64,000 nt of DNA, from the NCBI GenBank assembly GCA_943787425.1, contig CALSMJ010000001.1, positions 1,415,271 to 1,479,270 of the forward strand. Direction: 5' to 3'. The translations under genes and the position numbers were made by a program. The notes beneath the pieces are model-generated. The model made no database searches. It was not told where the DNA came from and saw nothing but the letters and a program-made list of their open reading frames with translations. Shown here piece by piece: positions 57,311 through 64,000 of the stretch (the first letter of the stretch is position 1; each line of letters opens with the position of its first letter). Source of the DNA: an uncultured Pseudomonadales bacterium (GTDB lineage Bacteria > Pseudomonadota > Gammaproteobacteria > Pseudomonadales > Azotimanducaceae).

Positions 57311-58069
57311 GTGCACATACTCCGAACCCCAGATCGCTGTTTTGATGGCCTAAAAGACTACCCGTTTGAACCGAACTATACCCAAATCACGACCGATGAT
57401 GGCAGCGCACTCCGCATTCACCATCTCGATGAGGGCGCTCGGGAGGGCGATCTCGTGTTGTGTCTGCATGGGCAACCCGTCTGGAGTTATCTCTATCGCA
57501 AGATGGTGCCGTACTTAACCCAAAGTGGCTTGAGGGTGATCGCGCCGGACCTGCCAGGTTACGGTAAGTCAGACAAACCCGCAGCGCGCGAAGACTACTC
57601 CTACGAGCGACAAGTTGAATGGATGGGCCAATGGTTGGAACAAAACGATTTCAACAACATTACGGTTTTTGGACAAGACTGGGGCGGCCTGATTGGGCTT
57701 CGTCTGGTTGCCAATCATCCTGACCGATTCGCGCGCGTGGTCATCTCCAATACTGGGCTACCTTACAACCCGACGACACTTCGGAGCAGCTCCTTGCAAG
57801 AGATTCAACGGTTTCGAACCGAGGCCCCGACGCCATCACTCATGGCCATGCAAAAAGCGATCAGCGGCATGCCCAGTGGCGACCCTGCATTGAAGTTCGC
57901 TTATTGGCAAAAGTTCTGCTGGGAGTCCGAGCAGCTCCCAGTCGGCATGATGATGCAGATGATGATGGAGCGTCCCGCGACCCCCGTTATGGCCGTCAAT
58001 TTCCTCATGAATCAATTGGGCCTGTTCAAATACTCGCCCTGCCGATCCGATGATTGCCAAGGCCTATGA
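57311..58069 (+). CDS. haloalkane dehalogenase (HLD-I type), main part (frameshifted)
   Basis: Alpha/beta hydrolase closely like subfamily I haloalkane dehalogenases, which hydrolyse haloalkanes to alcohol and halide. The start [20 protein letters not shown] and [13 protein letters not shown] (53-65, usually [13 protein letters not shown]) are diagnostic; the nucleophile is Asp123 in GQDWGG with the halide-binding Trp next to it. GTG at 57311 follows AAGGAAGG. The frame breaks after NQLGLF at an AAA run (58028-58030); two As give [19 protein letters not shown]. Epoxide hydrolase-like activity is an alternative. Confidence 0.85.
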   Translation: MHILRTPDRCFDGLKDYPFEPNYTQITTDDGSALRIHHLDEGAREGDLVLCLHGQPVWSYLYRKMVPYLTQSGLRVIAPDLPGYGKSDKPAAREDYSYERQVEWMGQWLEQNDFNNITVFGQDWGGLIGLRLVANHPDRFARVVISNTGLPYNPTTLRSSSLQEIQRFRTEAPTPSLMAMQKAISGMPSGDPALKFAYWQKFCWESEQLPVGMMMQMMMERPATPVMAVNFLMNQLGLFKYSPCRSDDCQGL

Positions 58070-58385
58070 TGCGCCCTTTCCTGACGCCAGCTACAAAATG
58101 GGGCCCAGGGCCATGCCGAGCCATGTGCCAACAACGTCGGCTTCGGCCTCGCTGGCCCAGCAAGCCGCAGCCTGGCAGTTCTTTGAGACCTTTGAGAAGC
58201 CGTTTCTCTGCGCCTTCGCGGACGATGATCCGGTCACCAAGGGCGGCGACAAGATTTTTCAGGATCGTGTACCCGGGACCCAGGGTCTGCCCCATACCGA
58301 AATCAAAGGGGGCGGGCACTTTGTACAAGAACGCGCGCCGGAACAGGTTGCTGCCGTCATTAGCCAGTTAATCGCAAGCACTTAA
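58050..58385 (+). CDS. haloalkane dehalogenase, C-terminal part (frameshifted)
   Basis: C-terminal 110 residues of the same dehalogenase: [20 protein letters not shown], the acid in [12 protein letters not shown] and the catalytic His in KGGGHFVQE. Joined to the first part the enzyme is about 358 residues, somewhat longer than the usual 300-310. Confidence 0.82.
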   Translation: MIAKAYDAPFPDASYKMGPRAMPSHVPTTSASASLAQQAAAWQFFETFEKPFLCAFADDDPVTKGGDKIFQDRVPGTQGLPHTEIKGGGHFVQERAPEQVAAVISQLIAST

Positions 58386-58489
58386 CCATGACCGACGCGA
58401 AGCCTGCGCGCCGCTGACCCATGGCTTTCCTGCGCTTTTGGCATCCCTTCCAGCGAGCGAACCAGGCAGGTGCCAAGCACCCGCTGCGC

Positions 58490-59047
58490 TCACGGCCCGA
58501 TTCTGAGCACTTTGGAGCCGGCCCGCCGGTTAGCACCGGTTCGCCCAACGGGTCGGCGGCGTAAGCCAGCCGATCGAAAAAACACTAGACGGGTTTCAGC
58601 AGGCTCCATGCGCTGGCCATAATCCCAGGCCGAGATCCAAACTGGTTTGAGCCTGAGCTCCAGCTCCTCGTCCACCCGGCTCATCAGCCACTTGCCTAAC
58701 CCGGCGTTACTATCCCCCATGTACCGTTTGATGAGCCTCGGCAAACTCTGCGCCGCGGCCGATGCATCGACCTCAATGACCGCCTTACCTCGAACACCAC
58801 AATACGGCGGCGTATTGGCGGCGATTTCAAACGCGCACCGCGGATTCTTGGTAATCAACCGCGCGATTTGACTGCGCACGTGGGTTGCGCAAATGAGCAC
58901 GCCTTGCACAGGATCATAATCAAACCAAAGTGAGCAAATGGTTGGGAACGCCCCATCCGTGATTGCGATCCGCATGGGGATTACCGTCTTTTTCAAATAG
59001 TCGCCAATTTCTGTTTCGTTCCAGCTACTCTTCTGACTCACCTTCAT
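58490..59047 (-). CDS. pyridoxamine 5'-phosphate oxidase family (split-barrel flavin) protein
   Basis: Split-barrel protein of 185 residues. The core (MRIAITDGAFPTICSLWFDY near 25-44, ARLITKNPRCAFEIAANTPP near 62-81, VRGKAVIEVD) fits the pyridoxamine-phosphate-oxidase-like flavin/F420 oxidoreductases. The C-terminal 30 residues are Arg-rich and unlike the family, perhaps another small frameshift near the end. Function unknown. Confidence 0.72.
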   Translation of the reverse strand: MKVSQKSSWNETEIGDYLKKTVIPMRIAITDGAFPTICSLWFDYDPVQGVLICATHVRSQIARLITKNPRCAFEIAANTPPYCGVRGKAVIEVDASAAAQSLPRLIKRYMGDSNAGLGKWLMSRVDEELELRLKPVWISAWDYGQRMEPAETRLVFFRSAGLRRRPVGRTGANRRAGSKVLRIGP

Positions 59048-59218
59048 GATTGGCCATCTCTATTGGTAAAGGTTGATGGATTGGTAGGGTTGATGGTTTT
59101 ACACCCCATACTGTACAACATTGCTCTGATCTGTCTTAACCGTAAAAATACTAGCAAGCCTGTCGCTTTATTTTTTATCCAGGCCTTTAGCTGAGGCTTG
59201 CAATCGCGCCGCACAAGG

Positions 59219-59297
59219 CTTTTCGCTAAGGCTTTTCTCTCAGATTTTTCTTTATGGTTTTTCTTTAAAGCTGCTTTCTTTAATGCTTTTCTTTAAT
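59219..59297. repeat. CTTT-rich low-complexity tract
   Basis: Repeated TTTTTCTTTA-like and GCTTTTCT-like units on the plus strand in the 294-bp gap between two minus-strand genes. No hairpin. Its role is not evident. Confidence 0.5.
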
Positions 59298-59341
59298 GAA
59301 CCGACGCACTCGCGCCGGCTCACGTGCGCTGATAAAGCGCC

Positions 59342-60343
59342 TTAAATTTTGACCATCAGTTTGCCTAAATTACCGCCAGAAAACATAAAGCCCAAGGCAT
59401 TCGGGTAACTTTCGATGCCTGGTAAGATCTCCTCCGGCAGCGTGATCGAGTCTTCTTTGATCCACTGACTGATCGCCGCTTTCGCCTCCGGGATCGCCTC
59501 TGGAAAGTGAAAGTAAGCAAACCCTTCCATAACCGATTGTCGCTCTGCCAAACGCAGGTAAAGAGACGGGCCCTGGACCTGCGTCATATTATCGTACTGC
59601 GATACCGCACCGCAGATCACAACCCGCGCGCGCAAAGCTAGGTTGTCTAAGACCGCATCCAAAATCGCACCACCAACATTATCAAAAAACACATTGACCC
59701 CCGCCGGCGCCAAACGCTTGAGCTCGCTTGCAACATCTTGGCTTTTGTAATCGATGACCGCATCAAAACCCAATTGACTTGTGAGATAGGCGCCCTTGCG
59801 ATCGCCGCCGGCTATACCAATCACCCTCGCCCCGGCCTTCTTTGCAATTTGTCCCGCAACACAACCCACCGCCCCGGCGGCCGCTGACACCACAAACACC
59901 TCACCCGGTTGCACTTTCGCAACCTGGGTCATACCAATCCAGGCCGTCACACCGGTCGAGCCACCGAGCAAGCCCAAGTGCAGGCTGAGCGGCCCAAGGT
60001 CGCCATCCACCTTTTCAAGCAGATCTGGCTTTAGGGTTGCTATCGTCTGAGCGCCTAGGGGGCCCCGCACGGCCTGTCCTACCGCCCAGTCTTCGGCATT
60101 GGATTCCACAATCCGGCCAACCGCACCGGCCAGAACAACGCCTCCTAACGGCACCTGGCGGTGGAAACCTTCTCCCATAAGCATCGTTCGCGTACCCGCA
60201 TCGACCGAGACATACGCCACCGCTACCCGCACTTCGCCGGCAGCCAGGGTTTGTAGCGCCTGGGACTGGACTTCAAAACAATCTGGCGTCGCATCCCGGT
60301 CTGGACGCTTCACTAAAATAACGGCTTGATTCAGATTTGCCAT
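59342..60343 (-). CDS. zinc-independent NADP-dependent oxidoreductase (MDR family)
   Basis: Second MDR-type oxidoreductase (about 333 residues), with VVSAAAGAVGCVAGQIAKKA near 153-172 and GVNVFFDNVGGAILDAVL near 217-234. It is a paralogue of 13686-14678 and would likewise reduce activated C=C bonds with NADPH. The ATG at 60343 has GAGAG upstream; the frame extends to 60490 without support. Divergent from the spinster-like transporter. Confidence 0.85.
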   Translation of the reverse strand: MANLNQAVILVKRPDRDATPDCFEVQSQALQTLAAGEVRVAVAYVSVDAGTRTMLMGEGFHRQVPLGGVVLAGAVGRIVESNAEDWAVGQAVRGPLGAQTIATLKPDLLEKVDGDLGPLSLHLGLLGGSTGVTAWIGMTQVAKVQPGEVFVVSAAAGAVGCVAGQIAKKAGARVIGIAGGDRKGAYLTSQLGFDAVIDYKSQDVASELKRLAPAGVNVFFDNVGGAILDAVLDNLALRARVVICGAVSQYDNMTQVQGPSLYLRLAERQSVMEGFAYFHFPEAIPEAKAAISQWIKEDSITLPEEILPGIESYPNALGFMFSGGNLGKLMVKI

Positions 60344-60573
60344 CAATTTGCTCTCATCAGTTAACACAGCCAGACATACTATCGTGACACGATAGAAAGG
60401 CAATGGTTGATCCTGAAAACCCACACCGATCGACACAGAAAGCATTGCGCTCCTTGACACTGTCGAAGGTTTGGGCTCGATAGCCACCAATTTTTTCGTT
60501 CCTAAGTCTTAGGACCTTGCTTCTTACACACAGGCAAGCGATGCTAATGCACGTTCCAAAATAAGAAGAAGCA

Positions 60574-61860
60574 ATGGCCGAGTCAGATCAAACCAATTTG
60601 TCCGTTTTCAGCCCACAGGTTCGAAATTACGCGCTCGGCGTTTTAGTGGTGGTGTATACCTTCAACTTTATCGATCGACAGATTTTATCCATCTTGCTCG
60701 AGCCCATTAAACAGGATTTGGGCTTGTCTGACACCGCCCTTGGGATGCTCACTGGATTCGCCTTTGCCCTTTTTTATGCAACCCTCGGTATCCCGATTGC
60801 TCGATTGGCAGACCGCGGCAACCGGCGCAACATCATCGCTGGCGCGCTCACCATCTGGAGCGTGATGACCGCGATATCGGGTCTGGCCCAAAACTTTTGG
60901 CACTTGCTGATTGCGAGGATCGGCGTTGGCGTTGGCGAGGCAGGCTGCTCACCGCCAGCGCATTCAATGATTGCAGACTATTTTCCGGCGGAAAACCGAG
61001 CCACTGCATTGGGCATTTATGCGCTCGGCATCCCGGTGGGTATTTTATTTGGCTTTATTGCTGGCGGTTGGATCAACGAGTTCTTTGGTTGGCGAATCGC
61101 CTTTTTTGTGGTCGGCGTCCCGGGCATTTTACTGGCGGTTGTCGTGCGATGGACGCTGCGCGAACCGGAGCGCGGTATGGCAGAAGGCAAGCAGGCGAGC
61201 GCCGAGCAACCGGGCGTCATGGAAACCTTTACCTATCTCTGGAAAAAACGCTCCTTTCGCCACATGGCCGTCGGCGGCGGCCTCACTGCTTTTGTCGGTT
61301 ATGGCATTGTGACTTGGGTCCCCTCATTTTTGATGCGCTCGTATGGTATGCAAACTGGCGAAATCGGCACCTATCTCGGCCTAATTCTGGGCATTCCCGG
61401 CGGCATCGGGATTGCGCTGGGCGGCTTCTTAGCAGATCGCTACGGCGCTCGGGATAAACGCTGGTACCTCTGGGTGGTTTCTGTCGCCCTCGTACTCGCC
61501 GTACCGCTGACAGTTGGCGTTTACTTGAGCAATAGCGCAACAGCCAGTTTGTTGTTCCTCATCATGCCCGTGCTGCTTGGTAATTTTTACCAAGCGACGA
61601 CCTTTTCCCAAGCCCAAGGATTGGTCCCACTGCGCATGCGCGCTGTGGCTGCGGCCGTCTTGTTATTCATTCTCAACATTATTGGTTTGGGCGCAGGACC
61701 TCAGGTCGTTGGCATTTTGTCAGATCTGTTACAGCCCAGTTATGGCGATGAGTCCTTACGATATGCCTTGCTGATCCTCTGCCTCGTAAACCTTTGGGCG
61801 GCCTATCACTATTTTATAGCTGGGAAATATCTGAAGGACGACCTGGTGATCGACGCGTAA
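60574..61860 (+). CDS. MFS transporter, spinster-like
   Basis: MFS protein of 428 residues with twelve helices. TFNFIDRQILSILLEPIKQD near 28-47, GIPIARLADRGNRRNIIAG near 70-88 and ARIGVGVGEAGCSPPAHSMI near 110-129 match the spinster/hexuronate-like group common in proteobacterial lipid and steroid catabolism clusters. Substrate unknown. A strong inverted repeat follows at 61999-62034. Confidence 0.88.
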   Translation: MAESDQTNLSVFSPQVRNYALGVLVVVYTFNFIDRQILSILLEPIKQDLGLSDTALGMLTGFAFALFYATLGIPIARLADRGNRRNIIAGALTIWSVMTAISGLAQNFWHLLIARIGVGVGEAGCSPPAHSMIADYFPAENRATALGIYALGIPVGILFGFIAGGWINEFFGWRIAFFVVGVPGILLAVVVRWTLREPERGMAEGKQASAEQPGVMETFTYLWKKRSFRHMAVGGGLTAFVGYGIVTWVPSFLMRSYGMQTGEIGTYLGLILGIPGGIGIALGGFLADRYGARDKRWYLWVVSVALVLAVPLTVGVYLSNSATASLLFLIMPVLLGNFYQATTFSQAQGLVPLRMRAVAAAVLLFILNIIGLGAGPQVVGILSDLLQPSYGDESLRYALLILCLVNLWAAYHYFIAGKYLKDDLVIDA

Positions 61861-61998
61861 TCACGTTGAAGTCATCAACCCGCGGGGTTGGTCAGATCAC
61901 CGCACGGCAACCATTGAGCCCCGGCGCGCACGCACTTTTTAGACTGCGTCACCAGCAGAGCGCCCTGCGCAACGCTTCCTGGAAATTTTCAAGTCAAG

Positions 61999-62034
61999 CA
62001 GGCCTTAATCAAAAACCATTTTGATTAAGGCCTG
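61999..62034. terminator. 16-bp inverted repeat, probable bidirectional terminator
   Basis: CAGGCCTTAATCAAAA and its exact complement, with a 4-nt loop. It lies between the convergent MFS and M20 genes, 16 bp after the M20 stop. The A/T-rich inner part gives no external T-run, but the position fits termination. Confidence 0.6.
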
Positions 62035-62049
62035 TCGACCCGAACAAGC

Positions 62050-63465
62050 TCATTGAGCAGCGCTCAAAACAAACGCCTCGACCACCGCTTGATAATCCGA
62101 CACGGCGCGCCGATACCGCTCAACATGCAGGGCCTCGTTATTGCCATGCACGCCGCGCGCCTCACCGTCTAAATACAGCATCGGTGAAAACCCATAGCTT
62201 TGGATGCCGAGATCACGCGTGAAGTGACTGTCGGTAAAGCCCGAGGCCACTGAAAAGGTAAACCGGGCGCCTGGATGACGCGCGCTAAGCGTTTTTCGAA
62301 TACTTGCGATCAAGCTTGATGAGGCATCTGAAATCGCGGGTGAAAACGCCATGGTCAAATCAACCGTTAGGCCCTCGCCCGCAACCCGCGCCTTAAAATC
62401 CTCAACAAAGGCACTCGCCGGCCGATCGGGCAACATTCTACAATCAACCTCCGCTTCGGCGACCGGCGGCACCACATTGATTTTACTCGACCCCGTCAAC
62501 ATCGTGATCGAGCAGGTATCGCGCAGCAGCGCATGAAGCGCCGGGTGAGACCGATGCAACGCGCGAACAAAGTCAGGGCGTTGCACCGCGACCGCGATGT
62601 CCTGGTAATCAATCGCTTGCTGGCCGGACAGCCCGGCTGCTAGGCCTTTAAAGTATCGATCAACCGGCGGAATAACTCGAACCGGAAAGGGCGTGCTTTG
62701 CAGGTTATTGAGTGCTTTGAGCAGCGTCGTGACAGCGGACTCGGGTCTTGGATAAGAGCCATGACCCGGCTCACCTTCAGCTGAGATCTTAAGCCAAACC
62801 GGCACTTTTTGAGTGACCTCAATGGCAAAGACTTTCGCCTCCTCCTGAAGCAGCCCACTGCCGCCCTCGTTCAGCAGATAGCCAACGCCATCAAAGGCTT
62901 CCGGATGGTTCTTGATCACCCAGTCGACACCAAAAAACCCGCCTGCCTCTTCATCGGCGCTTGCCATAAAAACCAGATCCCGGTTCAAGGCGACGCCAGA
63001 TTGGGCAATGGCGACGAAGGCTAAAAACTGCGCAATACCAGTGCCCTTCATGTCGACCACACCGCGACCGTAGAGATAACCCTCGCGGATTTCTGCTCGC
63101 AAGGGGTCCGACAACCAGTAACGCGGGTCGCCCGGAACCACGTCTGTATGCTGCAGCAACATCAGACCCGGCGCCGAGCCACCTTTGAGTCGTGCCCACA
63201 GGTTGCCTCGACCGGGTGCGGATTCACCCGTCTCGTACTCAATCCCCAGCTGATCGAAGTACTGCGCATAAAAGGCAACGGCATTCGCCTCGTTGCCGGG
63301 CGGGTTTACCGTATCCACCGCGACAAAGGCGGAGAGGAGCTCAAGAGGATCCAACTCAGCTTGGGCCGAGACACTCCCAATGCCGCCCAAAATGAAAACG
63401 CCGCTGGCCAACCATTTAACAACGTTGCGCAGCAACCGGTTGAACCTATTTGTTCTGGCCTTCAT
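62050..63465 (-). CDS. secreted M20 family metallopeptidase
   Basis: Zinc peptidase of 471 residues with a signal peptide (WLASGVFILGGIGSVSAQA). Metal and catalytic segments: LLQHTDVVPGD near 103-113, YLYGRGVVDMKGTG near 132-145 and ASADEEAGG near 169-177. Periplasmic hydrolysis of dipeptides or N-acyl amino acids is likely. AGGAGAGG precedes the ATG. It is 147 bp downstream of a D-aminoacylase-like gene on the same strand; together they could process N-acylated amino acids. Confidence 0.88.
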   Translation of the reverse strand: MKARTNRFNRLLRNVVKWLASGVFILGGIGSVSAQAELDPLELLSAFVAVDTVNPPGNEANAVAFYAQYFDQLGIEYETGESAPGRGNLWARLKGGSAPGLMLLQHTDVVPGDPRYWLSDPLRAEIREGYLYGRGVVDMKGTGIAQFLAFVAIAQSGVALNRDLVFMASADEEAGGFFGVDWVIKNHPEAFDGVGYLLNEGGSGLLQEEAKVFAIEVTQKVPVWLKISAEGEPGHGSYPRPESAVTTLLKALNNLQSTPFPVRVIPPVDRYFKGLAAGLSGQQAIDYQDIAVAVQRPDFVRALHRSHPALHALLRDTCSITMLTGSSKINVVPPVAEAEVDCRMLPDRPASAFVEDFKARVAGEGLTVDLTMAFSPAISDASSSLIASIRKTLSARHPGARFTFSVASGFTDSHFTRDLGIQSYGFSPMLYLDGEARGVHGNNEALHVERYRRAVSDYQAVVEAFVLSAAQ

Positions 63466-63612
63466 GTCATCCTCTCCTAAAATGTCTTAACGGTTTATCG
63501 CTGAGAATCCTTGCGTATTCGGTATGCCTTCCGGCGGTTTTTCGTCAGAGCCAGGCCGGTCATCCATCGCACAGATAGACCAAGCAGCCCAAAAGCGCTT
63601 CGCCGGATAGCG

Positions 63613-64000
63613 CTAGTGCGCTGAGACGCGACCACCCCGAATCAGCCGGCCTGGGCGCGCCCCGGTATCCTCGTCAAACCGCCGCGTAATCACGCCATTA
63701 ACGATTGTGGCCCAATAACCTGTGGCGCCTTGCATGAGCCGCTTTCCGCCAGCGGGCAAGTCTTGCCGGACCTCCAAGGGGCCCAACTGCAAGCCTTCAA
63801 AATCGATCACATTGATGTCGGCGCGCTTACCAGGGGCAAGATGGCCACGATCGGTAAAGCCAAATAGCTGCGCGTTGCGATAGGTTGCGCGGTGAATCAA
63901 ATAGCCGAGATCGAGCACCTCGCCTCGGCTACGATCTCGCCCCCAATACGTCAGCTGATAGGTCGGGTTAACCGCATCAAAAATTAAACAGACGTGCGCG
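63613..64000 (-). CDS. amidohydrolase, D-aminoacylase-like (C-terminal end, cut by window)
   Basis: Last 128 residues of an amidohydrolase; the rest lies beyond the window. The fragment runs through TYWGRDRSRGEVLDLGYLIH, FGFTDRGHLAPGKRADINVI, and YWATIVNGVITRRFDEDTG, the typical C-terminus of N-acyl-D-amino-acid deacylases. The frame is open to the window edge. Confidence 0.82.
   Translation of the reverse strand, partial: AHVCLIFDAVNPTYQLTYWGRDRSRGEVLDLGYLIHRATYRNAQLFGFTDRGHLAPGKRADINVIDFEGLQLGPLEVRQDLPAGGKRLMQGATGYWATIVNGVITRRFDEDTGARPGRLIRGGRVSAH

Overview
The window looks like chromosomal DNA of a Gram-negative, aerobic, lipid- and hydrocarbon-using bacterium. Signal peptides, a lipobox and the relatives of most proteins point to Pseudomonadota, most likely a marine gammaproteobacterium, but no rRNA or phylogenetic marker is present to settle this. 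No rRNA, tRNA, CRISPR array, insertion sequence, integrase or phage gene was seen. The DNA is mostly single-gene or short operons with intergenic gaps of 100-450 bp.

Layout: 0.1-5.4 kb (minus) carries a dienelactone-hydrolase-like gene and a molybdenum hydroxylase operon (FAD, 2Fe-2S and Mo subunits followed by a MoaD-like carrier protein). 5.8-10.5 kb carries a type-B carboxylesterase, a deazaflavin-type reductase, a GPH-type transporter and a frameshifted aldo/keto reductase. 10.7-22.5 kb carries an M16 protease (frameshifted), a zinc-independent oxidoreductase, pyruvate kinase, an ABC exporter, an Atg22-like MFS protein, a CaiB/BaiF CoA-transferase and a PhzF-like protein. 22.9-26.7 kb carries a secreted subtilase and a periplasmic catalase-peroxidase (frameshifted).

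27-41 kb is a catabolic region: a Baeyer-Villiger-type monooxygenase, MarC, an SDR, an acyl-CoA dehydrogenase, two CYP153-type cytochromes P450 flanking a SERHL-like hydrolase, an HSL-type esterase, an amidase, a very-long-chain acyl-CoA synthetase and gluconokinase. The P450s would make terminal alcohols from alkanes or fatty acids; SDR, acyl-CoA synthetase and acyl-CoA dehydrogenase are the expected next steps. No ferredoxin or ferredoxin reductase for the P450s lies in the window.

41-64 kb holds an SDR, a MelB-like transporter (frameshifted), two M20 peptidases, split-barrel and luciferase-like flavin/F420-type oxidoreductases, a VOC protein, an aldo/keto reductase, a PhyH-type dioxygenase, a putative selenoprotein of the glycine/sarcosine/betaine reductase B family, a sodium/sugar symporter with a badly broken GH30 glycosidase and a cupin, an SDR divergent from a haloalkane dehalogenase (frameshifted), a second zinc-independent oxidoreductase, a spinster-like MFS transporter and the end of a D-aminoacylase-like amidohydrolase.

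The most notable signal is the selenoprotein: two reading frames at 50480-51397 are one gene interrupted by a single in-frame TGA in a UPVC motif, followed after 10 nt by a perfect 8-bp hairpin fitting a bacterial SECIS element. A second window-wide pattern is that six conserved genes are broken by single-base indels, almost all +1 in short homopolymers, which suggests consensus error more than gene decay.
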